Source: Postechiella sp039985655
GTDB lineage: Bacteria > Bacteroidota > Bacteroidia > Flavobacteriales > Flavobacteriaceae
Assembly (NCBI GenBank): GCA_039985655.1
Contig: JBDWSF010000016.1
Coordinates: 124,001 to 188,000 of the forward strand
Reading direction: 5' to 3'
DNA length: 64,000 nucleotides
Position numbers and translations under genes: made by a program. A model generated the notes under the pieces. It was not told the DNA's origin. It saw nothing but the letters and a program-made list of their open reading frames with translations, and did not search any database. The stretch's first letter is position 1, and each line of letters opens with the position of its first letter. Shown piece by piece: positions 8,408-18,053 of this stretch.

Positions 8408-9448
8408 TTAAGGCGCAGGATTAGGAAAAGCATTATGTACTTCGTTAATCTCCTCAATAACAGCATCGCTTAAAGTCACATTTATACTCTCTATATTTTC
8501 TTTAAGCTGAGCCAAATTGGTTGCCCCAATAATATTACTAGTTACAAAAGGTTGTTGATTTACAAATGCCAAAGACATTTGGGCAAGTGTTAAACCATGT
8601 GCTTCTGCTATTTTAAAATAACCTTTGGTTGCTTCTAATGCTTGTGGACTGTTATAACGTCCTGCAAATCTTGGAAACAAATCGAATCTTGAATTTTTCG
8701 GAGTTTTTCCATTCATATATTTACCAGAAAGCGACCCTGAAGCTAATGGAGAATAAGCCAATAAACCAATATTTTCGCGAATAGACAATTCGGCCATATC
8801 ACCTTCAAAAGTTCTGTTTAATAACGAATATGGGTTTTGAATAGTGCTTATTCTTGATAAGTCATTAGTTTTTGATTCATTTAAATAGCGCATAGTTCCC
8901 CATGCTTTTTCATTAGATATTCCTATTTTTCTAATTTTACCGGTTTTTATAATCGTGTCTAATGTTTGAAGGACTTCATTAAAATTATCTTCCCAAGCGT
9001 CATTAGGATTATGGTTATAATCTCTTGGTCCAAAAAAATTGGTTTGACGCTCTGGCCAATGCAATTGATATAAATCTATATAATCGGTTTGTAAACGAGT
9101 CAAACTATTGTCTACCGCTTCTTTTAAAGCACTTGGACTAAATCCTGTTTTACGTACATGAGCTGTATAATCGCCAGGACCTGCAATTTTTGATGCTAAC
9201 ACCACCTGATCTCTATTCCCTGTTTTTTTGAACCAATTCCCTATAATACGTTCTGTTTTGGCATAAGTTTCGGCATCGGCAGGCACAGGATATAATTCGG
9301 CAGTATCAAAGAAATTAACACCTTGATCTAAAGCGTAATCCATTTGAACAAAACCTTCGTCTTGGGTGTTTTGTTTCCCCCAAGTCATAGTACCTAAACA
9401 GATTTTACTAACTTTTATATTGGTATTTGGTAATGTTGTGTATTTCAT
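8408..9448 (-). CDS. Tas-like NADP(H)-dependent aldo/keto reductase
   Basis: The 346-residue TIM-barrel reductase is close throughout to E. coli Tas: LGTMTWGKQNT near the start, TAELYPVPADAET, LQTDYIDLYQLHWPERQTNFFG, IQNPYSLLNRTFE, and the C-terminal NPAP. The AKR catalytic tetrad is present as Asp (FFDTAE), Tyr (ELYP), Lys (ASKIAG) and His (LYQLHWP). It should reduce carbonyl compounds with NADPH in the cytosol; the physiological substrate is not known. It is transcribed on its own, 151 bases beyond the end of hflX. Confidence 0.93.
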   Translation of the reverse strand: MKYTTLPNTNIKVSKICLGTMTWGKQNTQDEGFVQMDYALDQGVNFFDTAELYPVPADAETYAKTERIIGNWFKKTGNRDQVVLASKIAGPGDYTAHVRKTGFSPSALKEAVDNSLTRLQTDYIDLYQLHWPERQTNFFGPRDYNHNPNDAWEDNFNEVLQTLDTIIKTGKIRKIGISNEKAWGTMRYLNESKTNDLSRISTIQNPYSLLNRTFEGDMAELSIRENIGLLAYSPLASGSLSGKYMNGKTPKNSRFDLFPRFAGRYNSPQALEATKGYFKIAEAHGLTLAQMSLAFVNQQPFVTSNIIGATNLAQLKENIESINVTLSDAVIEEINEVHNAFPNPAP

Positions 9449-9469
9449 TTGATACTATTTTTATAGTGG

Positions 9470-9489
9470 ATTCCTGTTTTCTCAGGAAT
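9470..9489. repeat. Hairpin ATTCCTG/CAGGAAT
   Basis: ATTCCTG at 9470-9476 pairs perfectly with CAGGAAT at 9483-9489 around a six-base loop. It lies between hflX and the aldo/keto reductase and resembles the element at 5437-5454. It has no U-tract on either strand, so it looks more like a small dispersed palindrome than a terminator. Confidence 0.4.
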
Positions 9490-9599
9490 AATAAATCTAA
9501 TAAGTTTTTTATATATTCACAATAAACGGTTTGACTACGCTCACCGCAGGATAAATATTTGATTTCCTACATTGAAAGCGTATTAAAACGCTCAAAAGA

Positions 9600-10817
9600 T
9601 TATTCCATCTCTTCGTAATTATAATCTGGGTATAAGAATTCGTTATACGGAAAACGCGTCACGTGAATGTTTCGAACCTCGTCGTAAACACGTTTTTTAA
9701 AGTCTTCTAAATTTTGCTTATTTATAGCCGAAATGAATAAAGCATTATTACCCACTTTACTCATCCAAGTGCTTTTCCATTCGTCTAAACTGTAGTGTGC
9801 TTCGGTTCTTTCAGCAATTAAATCGGTATCATCAAAAGGTTCGGCTTCATAAGCATCAATTTTATTGAATACCATAATAATGGGCTTGTCGTTACTTTTT
9901 ATTTCACCTAAAGTTTTATTTACAGCCTCGATGTGTTCTTCGAAATTGGGATGTGAAATATCAACAACGTGAAGCAATAAATCGGCTTCACGAACCTCAT
10001 CTAATGTGCTTTTAAAACTATCTACCAATTGGGTTGGTAGCTTACGAATAAACCCAACCGTATCGCTTAATAGAAACGGTAAATTTTGAATAACTACTTT
10101 TCTAACAGTAGTGTCTAGCGTCGCAAACAACTTGTTTTCTGCAAAAACTTTACTCTTACTAACCACATTCATTAGTGTCGATTTACCAACGTTTGTGTAC
10201 CCTACAAGTGCCACACGAACCATTTTACCTCGGTTACCACGCTGCACAGACATTTGCTTATCTATAATTTTTATACGCGATTTTAGCAAGGCTATTTTAT
10301 CGCGCACGATACGTCTGTCGGTTTCTATTTCCGTTTCACCTGGCCCACGCATTCCAATACCCCCTTTTTGACGTTCAAGATGTGTCCACATACCTCTTAA
10401 TCGTGGTAATAAATATTCACATTGTGCTAATTCTACCTGGGTTCTAGCATAACTAGTTTGCGCGCGTTGAGCGAAAATATCGAGAATTAAATTAGTCCTA
10501 TCTAATACTTTACATTCTAAAATTTTACTAATATTACGCTCTTGTGCAGACGATAATTCATCATCAAAAATAGCGGTACCAATATCGTTTGCTTCAATAA
10601 ACTGGCGAACATCTTCCATTTTACCTGTCCCAATAAACGTTTTGGGGTTTGGCATATCCATTTTCTGTGTAAAACGCTTTACGGCGTGACCACCAGCTGT
10701 GAATGTTAAAAACTCTAACTCGTCTAAATATTCTGTTGATTTCTCTTCGTTTTGATCTCTGGTTATAACGCCAATTAAAACGGCTCTTTCTAAATTAAGA
10801 TCTTTTTCTTCTATCAT
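9600..10817 (-). CDS. hflX: Ribosome-associated GTPase HflX
   Basis: The 405-residue protein has the HflX N-terminal domain, including FIGTGKMEDV and FDDELSSAQERN. The Gly-rich linker GGIGMRGPGETEIETDRR follows, and then the GTPase domain with G1 GYTNVGKST (about residue 205), G3 DTVGFIRKLP and G4 NKID. HflX binds the 50S subunit, splits stalled or stressed ribosomes and has GTP- and ATP-driven activities. The C terminus is short and ends in acidic YEEME. A candidate -7 box lies 16 bases ahead of the start codon. Confidence 0.97.
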   Translation of the reverse strand: MIEEKDLNLERAVLIGVITRDQNEEKSTEYLDELEFLTFTAGGHAVKRFTQKMDMPNPKTFIGTGKMEDVRQFIEANDIGTAIFDDELSSAQERNISKILECKVLDRTNLILDIFAQRAQTSYARTQVELAQCEYLLPRLRGMWTHLERQKGGIGMRGPGETEIETDRRIVRDKIALLKSRIKIIDKQMSVQRGNRGKMVRVALVGYTNVGKSTLMNVVSKSKVFAENKLFATLDTTVRKVVIQNLPFLLSDTVGFIRKLPTQLVDSFKSTLDEVREADLLLHVVDISHPNFEEHIEAVNKTLGEIKSNDKPIIMVFNKIDAYEAEPFDDTDLIAERTEAHYSLDEWKSTWMSKVGNNALFISAINKQNLEDFKKRVYDEVRNIHVTRFPYNEFLYPDYNYEEME

Positions 10818-10833
10818 ATAAATAAATATACTG

Positions 10834-10841
10834 CAAAGTTA
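10834..10841 (-). promoter_or_regulatory. Candidate -7 box for hflX
   Basis: The minus strand reads TAACTTTG, an exact fit to TAnnTTTG. It is followed by a short leader of about a dozen bases to the hflX start. No convincing -33 element is seen. Confidence 0.4.
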
Positions 10842-10879
10842 CGTAATTGGCATCATTTTAATTTTAATATTTTTAAGCC

Positions 10880-10887
10880 TATTTTTG
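10880..10887 (+). promoter_or_regulatory. Candidate -7 box directly before the EEP gene
   Basis: TATTTTTG matches TAnnTTTG and ends only four bases before the ATG at 10892. If used, the mRNA would be leaderless or translation would begin at the second ATG (10934). Confidence 0.3.
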
Positions 10888-10891
10888 ACTT

Positions 10892-11863
10892 ATGATAGAT
10901 ATTAATTATGATGACATTCCCGTACGTAACGACATGCAAACCGTTGCTTTTTATAACATAGAAAACCTATTTGATGTTTATGATGATAAGCATACGCACG
11001 ACGGCGATTTTTTACCAGATGCACCAAGAAAATGGACACCAAAACGATACGAAAAAAAACTCCGAAAAATAGGTTATGCTATTTCTAATATTGGACGAAA
11101 AGAAACAGGGAAACATCCTACTCTTGTAGGCTTAGCCGAAGTAGAAAACTCTAAAGTTATTGAAGATTTAATCGACTCTAAACATTTAGAAGACTGCAAC
11201 TATGGTTATGTGCACTACGATTCTTTAGACGAACGCGGTATTGATGTGGCGCTTTTGTATGATAAAAATGCGTTTGAAGTTACGACTTCGGAACCTTTTA
11301 CTGTTATACTAACTGACGATGACGGATCGCCAGACTATACGCGTGATATTTTATTAGTTTCTGGTGTAATGGATGGTGAAAAAGTACATGTTCTTGTAAA
11401 TCATTGGTCGTCTAGACGCGAAGGTGAAAAAGAAACGGAGCCAAAACGTATAGCATCCTCTGATAAAGTTAGAGAAATTATTTCTAATTTAAGATCTGAA
11501 AATGAAGATGCTAAAATCATTGTTATTGGCGATTTTAATGACGACCCGCATAGTAACAGTATAAAACGTTTGGTCGAAGGTTCTAATTTGTTTAATCCGA
11601 TGGAAACATTACGTTCATTTAATCGAGGAACAACCAACTATAACAAACAATGGAATCTATTTGATCAGATTTTAATTTCTACAAACTACTTCAGAACGTC
11701 TGATAGTTTATACGAATACAGTTCGGCTAATATTTTTGATGAAGACTTTTTAAAAGTGCATGAAGGCCGATACAAAGGTACACCTTATAGAACTTACGTT
11801 GGAAAAAAACACAAAGGCGGTTATAGCGATCATTTTCCGGTGTATGCGATTTTTAAGAAGTAA
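10892..11863 (+). CDS. Endonuclease/exonuclease/phosphatase (EEP) family protein, cytosolic form
   Basis: The 323-residue EEP-fold hydrolase shows the family motifs: FYNIENLF (metal-binding region), a Glu in LAEVEN, VNHWSSR, GDFNDDP and the C-terminal SDHFP with the catalytic Asp-His pair. Such enzymes cut phosphodiester or phosphomonoester bonds with Mg. There is no signal peptide, unlike its paralogue at 16934-17989, which shares the same motif series. This copy should therefore be cytosolic. Met15 at 10934 (MQTVAFYN) is a credible alternative start, because family members usually begin just before this strand. Divergent from hflX. A nuclease role is likely, but the substrate is not proven. 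Confidence 0.87.
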   Translation: MIDINYDDIPVRNDMQTVAFYNIENLFDVYDDKHTHDGDFLPDAPRKWTPKRYEKKLRKIGYAISNIGRKETGKHPTLVGLAEVENSKVIEDLIDSKHLEDCNYGYVHYDSLDERGIDVALLYDKNAFEVTTSEPFTVILTDDDGSPDYTRDILLVSGVMDGEKVHVLVNHWSSRREGEKETEPKRIASSDKVREIISNLRSENEDAKIIVIGDFNDDPHSNSIKRLVEGSNLFNPMETLRSFNRGTTNYNKQWNLFDQILISTNYFRTSDSLYEYSSANIFDEDFLKVHEGRYKGTPYRTYVGKKHKGGYSDHFPVYAIFKK

Positions 11864-12085
11864 TACCAATTATCACTCAAAAAAATGAATGAAATTCACT
11901 CGAATTGACAAATTTCTTTCAAATGTACAACGGGTTCGGTATAATGCATATTTGATATCCAGCAAGGTCTCTTTTTGACCTTGTAGGTATTAACCTAAAT
12001 AAAATAAGAACGACAAGGTTTTCAACACCCTACAGGATTTTAATAACGAAATAGAGATTTGTTAATAAAACTCAGGTTGGCAGGA
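11864..12085. other. Intergenic region between convergent genes, with a degenerate palindrome
   Basis: CAAGGTC at 11963-11969 pairs with GACCTTG at 11977-11983 around a T-rich loop, and TAGGTATTAACCTA follows at once. A further ACAAGG and CCTACAGG lie at about 12010-12035. Together they look like a worn copy of a long AGACCT-type palindrome, probably the shared 3' end of the two facing genes. No gene is seen. Confidence 0.4.
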
Positions 12086-12463
12086 TTATCCAGCCATAGA
12101 CACCACATAGGTTAGCCCCAAAATAACTAATGGCAATAACCAAAGCAGCCAAATATTATAGCTTAATTTTTTATTTTTAAGCATTTTGGCATTGAGCACT
12201 TTTCGTTTTCGACCTCCGTATTGCATCCAGTTTTTAAAATATATAAACATAATGACCAACACAAATATAGTCCACGCCTTTGTTGCAGACATGGTATCGA
12301 CATGCATTTGTCTAAAAAACCCAGCAAAGAAAACACCTAAAAGCAATAGTATACTCCCTTGTAAAAACGTTAAATAAAACGTCGCTATGTTATTAGCTGT
12401 TTTATTTTTTTTGTCTTTATAATGATTAAAAAAATGAAAATATAGATTGTCGAATGTGCTCAT
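12086..12463 (-). CDS. Small membrane protein of unknown function
   Basis: The 125-residue product has three likely membrane spans (about residues 27-48, 63-80 and 103-122) and a very basic segment between spans 2 and 3 (GGRKRKVLNAKMLKNKKL). I recognise no characterised family. It is well formed, with an ATG start. It sits downstream of the DUF5689/TonB pair on the same strand, but a 33-bp palindrome between them probably separates the transcripts. The gene is probably real; function unknown. Confidence 0.6.
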   Translation of the reverse strand: MSTFDNLYFHFFNHYKDKKNKTANNIATFYLTFLQGSILLLLGVFFAGFFRQMHVDTMSATKAWTIFVLVIMFIYFKNWMQYGGRKRKVLNAKMLKNKKLSYNIWLLWLLPLVILGLTYVVSMAG

Positions 12464-12493
12464 TTGGCGAATTTATAACTATTTAGCAAACTT

Positions 12494-12526
12494 AGACCTG
12501 TCAGGTTTTAAAAACCTGACAGGTCT
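12494..12526. repeat. 33-bp perfect palindrome, copy 1
   Basis: The arm AGACCTGTCAGGTTTT is followed by one A and its exact reverse complement. It lies 12 bases beyond the 3' end of the DUF5689 gene. Near-identical copies lie at 17997-18029 and 29052-29084. Each arm also contains a nested CCTG-T-CAGG palindrome. Its position next to gene ends suggests a bidirectional terminator or a REP-like dispersed element. Confidence 0.85.
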
Positions 12527-12538
12527 TCGCAAAAAAAT

Positions 12539-13975
12539 CTATTCCACGTAATCAATACTCACCTCATCCAACTCATATATACCATCAAAAGTATCTTGTC
12601 CGCTTCCTGTAAATTTAAAAGCAATATGCATGACGCCACTAGCACAAGATAAATCGACCCTACCAGAGTTAAACCATGGCACAAAAGAATCGGTATCTTT
12701 CACCACATAAGCCGCAGATAATACACCCCAGGTTGCAGTGGTTACGTTAGCTTCAGTCCCGTCCCAATCTAAAGAATACAAAACCTCCATAAAACTACTA
12801 TCTGCCAAACTATTTGAGGTTTTAAAACGTAGCGTTTCTCCATCTTGGGCATCTAAATCTATGGCCGGTGTTATTAACCAACCGATATTACTATCATCGC
12901 CAGAACTAGACGATTGAAACCTTGCAGAACGCCCTAATGATGCATTAGATGATGTGGATGAATACCCTTCCCAGCCCTCGGTACCTGTCTCCATATAATT
13001 AGTCCATCCATTCCCTTCAATAGGTTTATTATTTTTTTGAGATTCAAAATCTTCATAAAACAAGTTTCCCGTTCCTATAGATGATGCCAATCCACAAGTT
13101 AATTCCATAGGATCACAACGTGAATCACTATCAAAATTAATATCTGTTGAACTGTTCACAACAAGCACATTAAAATCGTCTCTAAAATCTCGACTGAATA
13201 CACCTGTAATGGTGCCTTGTCCTTGCGGAACAATTAATCCTTTAAAATCGGAAAACGTACTGGTTTGTAAAATTATAGACACGCCAGATTCGCAGCTTTC
13301 AAAGGTTCGTAAACCATCAAACTCATCGATAGCTTCGCTCGCAAAAGTAGCTCCCAATTCAAATCTATTAAGTTGCATGCTAGTTAATTGAATTAAGGTA
13401 TTTTCATCACCTTCAGACAAGTCTTCAATACTTACTATTTTAGGAACTATAGTTGCAACATCTCCTGTTTTTAAGATAACATTACGATACGCTGCAGGTT
13501 GAATTTGCTTTACTTGGGGAGCATCGCCTGTACCAATAGTTATAACGCCATTAGACTCTCCAATACTAAGTCCCGATAATTTTATGTATACTTTTCTACC
13601 AAACTCATAAGTATCGGATAAACTAGAGACATTAACATCTATTTTAAGTCCGAGTCTTGGGTCGGCATCAGAACTACTAGCATCTATTTTATTTTGAATA
13701 ATAAGTTCTTCAAAGAAATTACCTGCAGCATCGCTAGAAACTACGTAGCCTTCAATATAAAGATCTTCGTCATCATCAATCTGAGCAATTGCATCACCGT
13801 TGTTTACTGCTTGCTCGTACCTATTATGAATAGCTCTAAACGTGGTAAGTTTCTCGACTGGAATAGATATATTTTCATCCTCGCTTGGATTTGGTATCGC
13901 GTAATCGTCATCATTTACGCAAGCCATCAAAATAACCAAGCTTAAAAGGGTTAAAAGTTTATTTATATAATTCAT
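12539..13975 (-). CDS. DUF5689 lipoprotein with choice-of-anchor-J-like C-terminal domain
   Basis: The 478-residue product has a lipoprotein signal with the lipobox LMAC (Cys19), followed by VNDDD, an acidic run like the surface-export signals of Bacteroidetes lipoproteins. The first half (about residues 45-290) matches DUF5689, including LYIEGYVVSSDAAGNFFEELIIQ. The second half is a jelly-roll-like choice-of-anchor-J region (NLFYEDFESQ to DEVSIDYVE). The gene lies 17 bases after its TonB-receptor gene and is surely cotranscribed, so it is probably the surface substrate-binding partner of that receptor. Neighbouring nucleases suggest nucleic acids or nucleotides as ligand; this is inference. 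Confidence 0.82.
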   Translation of the reverse strand: MNYINKLLTLLSLVILMACVNDDDYAIPNPSEDENISIPVEKLTTFRAIHNRYEQAVNNGDAIAQIDDDEDLYIEGYVVSSDAAGNFFEELIIQNKIDASSSDADPRLGLKIDVNVSSLSDTYEFGRKVYIKLSGLSIGESNGVITIGTGDAPQVKQIQPAAYRNVILKTGDVATIVPKIVSIEDLSEGDENTLIQLTSMQLNRFELGATFASEAIDEFDGLRTFESCESGVSIILQTSTFSDFKGLIVPQGQGTITGVFSRDFRDDFNVLVVNSSTDINFDSDSRCDPMELTCGLASSIGTGNLFYEDFESQKNNKPIEGNGWTNYMETGTEGWEGYSSTSSNASLGRSARFQSSSSGDDSNIGWLITPAIDLDAQDGETLRFKTSNSLADSSFMEVLYSLDWDGTEANVTTATWGVLSAAYVVKDTDSFVPWFNSGRVDLSCASGVMHIAFKFTGSGQDTFDGIYELDEVSIDYVE

Positions 13976-13992
13976 AACCTAAAATTTTTCTT

Positions 13993-16797
13993 TTAAAATC
14001 TCACATTCAAATTAAGGAAATAGGTTGCCCCACGACCGTACCAATATTTAGACCCAAACACAGGTCTATCGAGTCTTTTATCATCTCGTAATTGTCTGTA
14101 ATTCGCATTTCTTCCTTGTTCGAAACCGCCTGTTTTATAAACTTCATCTAACAAATTATTAACGCTAGCAAAAAGCCCTATATATTTACCATCAATTAAC
14201 CACGACTTACCGCCTGTTAGATTCACAGTCATATACTCATTAAATGATTCTTGCTTTAATAAATCTCTTGCAATGGTTTCATCGTAATCTAAAAAAGGAA
14301 AGCCATCAACATCGGTATAAAAATTATCGGTTCGCGTTAACGGACTAATATCAATATATATGTGATCAAAAAAATTAGCAGTAGCTCCAAACCACCAATA
14401 GTCTGAGTCGCGATATTCGAAACCTACCGAATACGCTTGATGCGGGCCAACAGCCAGCTTATAATCTTTTAAATAGGATTTACCTAAATACACATTCTCA
14501 AATCGATCTGAAGACAGATATAAATCGGGGTTATTGGCATAGGTATATTGCCCGTGCGCCACAGCTCCTTTTAATTTAATAGTGGTCGTAACTTGGGCTT
14601 CAATTCCCAATTCTGCGCCTAAATGATTTTTATTAATGCCTTGCAAAATTTCTTGAATAAACTCGGTATCGTCATTTCCAGATTGTTGTGTGCCCGATTC
14701 TGCTATAATGTTTCCAATACCATCAGCGAAGAAAAACGAAATTTCGTTTGCATCTTCTAACTTGGTATAAAAGCCTGTTAATTTTGCTTTTACAATATTA
14801 GAACGGTAAATATAGCTCGCATCTAGAGAGGTTATTTTCTCTTCTGTTATATTGGGTACGATATTATGATTAGATCTAGAATTTGAGAAGCTATTTCGTA
14901 TAGACGGCGCTTTAGTCATGTAACCCGCATTGACATCGATAACATGCTTACCCGTTATTTTATAAGTAGTTCCAGCCTTTATACCAATACCTGTAAAAGA
15001 TAAGACATCACCTTTTCCAAAAGAATTATTTACAAACGATTCGTTTTGAAACAGTCCTTCTCTTTGGTATTTTGTATTTATAATATTGGCCGAGGCATAA
15101 AAATCGACTTGATCATATTTAAACTGGGCTTGTGCATAGCCTGAAAAAACATCGGCAAACATATTATAATTGTAACTGTATGTATCTCCTACTTTTGCAA
15201 TGGTATTTGGATTTTGTAAATCGAACTGAACACCATCAAAACTATCCACATTTAAAAAACCAGTGCCTCCAAGCAAATCTAAAACCTCAGCATAATTTTC
15301 AGATTTTAATGTTTTATAATTTATAGCAGTATTGAATAAGACATGTTCGTTTATTTCATTTTTATAAACCGTATTTATAGAAAGTTGTTTATCATCTACT
15401 CGATCTTCGTAAAGCATATATGTTGCATTTTTACCCAATAATGTATTAATTAAATTGGCATTGTATACCTGTTGCCAATCTAGTTGCCCATGGTTTAAAA
15501 ACTCTTGTTGAGCTTGGTATGCGAATCCTAAATCGTCTGGAAAATTACGTTCAAAATAACTCGGTAGTTTTTGGTAGTAACTCGGACTGGGGTTTGTACC
15601 TCCACTTTCAAAGGATTCTTGACCGTTTGTAGTTACTAAGTTAGCACCACCATATGCCAAACGGCTATTTCCAAATTTCCCAAATTGATATCCAATGTTT
15701 GTATTTAAGGATGATTTATCATTAAAATTCCAATAATGGTTCAGCATCAAAATAGGTTCAACAACTTCTTTAATACGCGAATTTCGTTTTTCACCATCTT
15801 GATAGCCCCAATATTCGTTATATTTTATGCCTTTTAAATCGTATACTTCTTGTGTGTTGGCAGATGATTTACCGCGTCTATTAGGCGCATAAATCCCTGT
15901 AAAACTTAAACTGTGATTATCATTAAACTTTTTTTCCGCGGAAGCGAATAACGAATTAGAATCGTATAACGTCGCATCTTGATACCCTTCGTTTCCCCAA
16001 CGCCGACCTAACGACAAGGTATATGCCCAGCCGTTATTTAAAAGCCCAGAAGCATAAGTTGCCATAAGTCTATTTGAATAACTTCTATTTGACGATGAGT
16101 ATGTAATACGACTACCAGAACGCATCTCACTAGCTCTAGTATTAATATTTGTTGTACCTAATATGCCTCCAAAATTATAATTTGAGGGTGTTAAACCCGT
16201 GGTTAATTCTTGATTACGCAACACATCATTCATACCTCCCCAATTACTCCATTGAGGCCTGCCATTATAGAGTTTATTCATTTCGATACCATTTATTAAA
16301 ACGGAACTATTATCGGAATCTAAACCGCGTACTCTAAAAAATGAAGAACTAAACTCGAATGCCGCAGTACGTTGAAAAACATCTAATGAAGATGATAATA
16401 AGCCCGAGATATTACCGTAACCGCTTTCATCGCCATCTAATTCATCATCAGAGAGCGTGATGGTAAATAGGTCTTCAGAAGGCGTAGAATCCGTATCTAA
16501 AGTCATATCAGATATATCTACAGTTTCACCTTCATTTACAATAATTGGAAATCGTCTTGTTATGTATCCTGATTTAGAAATTCTTAGTATTTGCTCTCCT
16601 AACGGGATATTATTAGAAAACGAAAATTGTCCTAAAGCATTTGTTTTTAATGATAAAGTCGATTTTTCGATTGAAACAATAACATCGGCTATAGGCTCGT
16701 ACGTAACAGCATCATTAACACTTCCTTTTACTAAAGTTTGCGCATGTGTAAAAATCGCAAAACAGCCGAAGCATAAAATTAAGAGGGATTTTTTCAT
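13993..16797 (-). CDS. TonB-dependent receptor with carboxypeptidase-like regulatory domain
   Basis: A protein of 934 residues when started at 16797 (MKKSLLILCFG), the first Met followed by a normal signal peptide; an upstream ATG at 16815 would add MCLNKS. Residues of about 20-105 form the carboxypeptidase-D-like domain of SusC-type receptors (VKGSVNDAVTYEPIADVIV). The plug domain follows (FFRVRGLDSDNSSVLINGIE, QWSNWGGMNDVLRNQ), and then a long beta-barrel ending in NVRF with a terminal aromatic. It imports a substrate across the outer membrane with TonB energy. The DUF5689 lipoprotein is encoded just downstream. The substrate is not readable; nucleic-acid products are the best contextual guess. 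Confidence 0.93.
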   Translation of the reverse strand: MKKSLLILCFGCFAIFTHAQTLVKGSVNDAVTYEPIADVIVSIEKSTLSLKTNALGQFSFSNNIPLGEQILRISKSGYITRRFPIIVNEGETVDISDMTLDTDSTPSEDLFTITLSDDELDGDESGYGNISGLLSSSLDVFQRTAAFEFSSSFFRVRGLDSDNSSVLINGIEMNKLYNGRPQWSNWGGMNDVLRNQELTTGLTPSNYNFGGILGTTNINTRASEMRSGSRITYSSSNRSYSNRLMATYASGLLNNGWAYTLSLGRRWGNEGYQDATLYDSNSLFASAEKKFNDNHSLSFTGIYAPNRRGKSSANTQEVYDLKGIKYNEYWGYQDGEKRNSRIKEVVEPILMLNHYWNFNDKSSLNTNIGYQFGKFGNSRLAYGGANLVTTNGQESFESGGTNPSPSYYQKLPSYFERNFPDDLGFAYQAQQEFLNHGQLDWQQVYNANLINTLLGKNATYMLYEDRVDDKQLSINTVYKNEINEHVLFNTAINYKTLKSENYAEVLDLLGGTGFLNVDSFDGVQFDLQNPNTIAKVGDTYSYNYNMFADVFSGYAQAQFKYDQVDFYASANIINTKYQREGLFQNESFVNNSFGKGDVLSFTGIGIKAGTTYKITGKHVIDVNAGYMTKAPSIRNSFSNSRSNHNIVPNITEEKITSLDASYIYRSNIVKAKLTGFYTKLEDANEISFFFADGIGNIIAESGTQQSGNDDTEFIQEILQGINKNHLGAELGIEAQVTTTIKLKGAVAHGQYTYANNPDLYLSSDRFENVYLGKSYLKDYKLAVGPHQAYSVGFEYRDSDYWWFGATANFFDHIYIDISPLTRTDNFYTDVDGFPFLDYDETIARDLLKQESFNEYMTVNLTGGKSWLIDGKYIGLFASVNNLLDEVYKTGGFEQGRNANYRQLRDDKRLDRPVFGSKYWYGRGATYFLNLNVRF

Positions 16798-16812
16798 ACT
16801 TTTATTTAGACA

Positions 16813-16820
16813 CAAAAATA
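16813..16820 (-). promoter_or_regulatory. Candidate -7 box for the TonB-receptor/DUF5689 operon
   Basis: The minus strand reads TATTTTTG, fitting TAnnTTTG, 15 bases before the preferred ATG at 16797. This position supports 16797 over 16815 as the start, because the longer form would begin inside or at the edge of the promoter. Confidence 0.4.
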
Positions 16821-16933
16821 TTAAGCAAGTAACTTATTGAAACCTAAATATATACACTTTTTAAATTTATCCCAAATTTTCGGCTCAAGTTTTGTATTAT
16901 AGTAGTATAATTTAAAAACGTATGTGAATTACT

Positions 16934-17989
16934 ATGAATAATTTAAAACTTGGTTTACTCGCCTTATTTCTAAGTCTATGTATTAATACATATGCTCAAG
17001 ACAAAACCTTTACCATACATACTGTTGCCTTTTACAATTTAGAAAACTTATTCGATCCTATAAACGATCCTAATAAATTTGATGAATACAGTCCTATTAT
17101 GGAACTTAAAACTGATAAAGATGTTGTTTACAAAAAGAAGGTGCACAATATGGCTCGGGTTATTGCCGAAATAGGAAAAGATGTTAGTCATAATTCGCCC
17201 GCTATTATTGGCGTTTCTGAAGTTGAAAATAAAACGGTTTTAGAAGATTTAGTAAATGATTCGTTATTGGTTGATAAAAACTATGATATCGTGCATTTCG
17301 ATTCACCAGATGTCCGGGGTATTGATGTCGCGTTACTGTATCAAAAAGACATATTCACACCAATATCTAACAGTAAACACGAACTTAAAATTTACGATAA
17401 TGAAACGAGTAAACGTGTTTACACTAGAGATCAATTGTTGGTTAGTGGTCATTTAGAAGGCGAACTTATTCATGTTATTGTTAACCACTGGCCTTCTCGA
17501 AGAGGTGGCGAGGAACGAAGCAGACCAAAACGTGTTGCTGCAGCAAAATTGAGCAAAAAACTTGTTGATTCTCTACAAGTCATTAATCCTTATGCTAAAG
17601 TATTTATAATGGGCGATTTAAACGATAACCCAACAAATGCAAGTATTAAAAAGGCTTTAAATGCTAAAAAAGACAAAAGTGATGTTGAATTAAAAGGCAT
17701 TTACAACCCCATGGAAGCCTTTTATAAAAATGGTGTTGGCACAAATGCGTATCGAGATAGTTGGAATTTATTTGACCAAATTATGATAACGAAACCGCTT
17801 CTTAATAAAGATTACAGCTCGTATCGGTTTTATAAAGCTGCCATTTTTAATAAAAACTATTTACTACATAAAGAGGGGAAGTATAAAGGGTACCCTTTTA
17901 GAAGCTTTTCTAACGGAAACTTCACAAATGGATTTAGCGACCATTTACCTGTTTATGTGTATTTAATAAAAGAAACACCTAAACCTTAA
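16934..17989 (+). CDS. Secreted endonuclease/exonuclease/phosphatase (EEP) family protein
   Basis: The 351-residue protein has a clear signal peptide ending near CINTYAQ (about residue 21) and then the EEP domain: FYNLENLFDP, SEVENK, VNHWPSRRGG, GDLNDNP and SDHLPVY. It is the exported paralogue of 10892-11863. Family members of this shape are secreted DNases or phosphodiesterases; the metal and catalytic residues appear intact. It is divergent from the TonB-receptor operon and points toward endonuclease I, so a role in breaking down extracellular or periplasmic nucleic acid fits. The gene ends 8 bases before a 33-bp palindrome. Confidence 0.88.
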   Translation: MNNLKLGLLALFLSLCINTYAQDKTFTIHTVAFYNLENLFDPINDPNKFDEYSPIMELKTDKDVVYKKKVHNMARVIAEIGKDVSHNSPAIIGVSEVENKTVLEDLVNDSLLVDKNYDIVHFDSPDVRGIDVALLYQKDIFTPISNSKHELKIYDNETSKRVYTRDQLLVSGHLEGELIHVIVNHWPSRRGGEERSRPKRVAAAKLSKKLVDSLQVINPYAKVFIMGDLNDNPTNASIKKALNAKKDKSDVELKGIYNPMEAFYKNGVGTNAYRDSWNLFDQIMITKPLLNKDYSSYRFYKAAIFNKNYLLHKEGKYKGYPFRSFSNGNFTNGFSDHLPVYVYLIKETPKP

Positions 17990-17996
17990 AACAGAA

Positions 17997-18029
17997 AGAC
18001 CTGTCAGGTTTTAAAAACCTGACAGGTCT
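17997..18029. repeat. 33-bp perfect palindrome, copy 2
   Basis: Identical in sequence to the copy at 12494-12526. It sits between convergent gene ends (stop codons at 17989 and 18054), the expected place for a bidirectional terminator. Confidence 0.85.
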
Positions 18030-18053
18030 GATAAAAAGTATTTTTTGTTCTAT

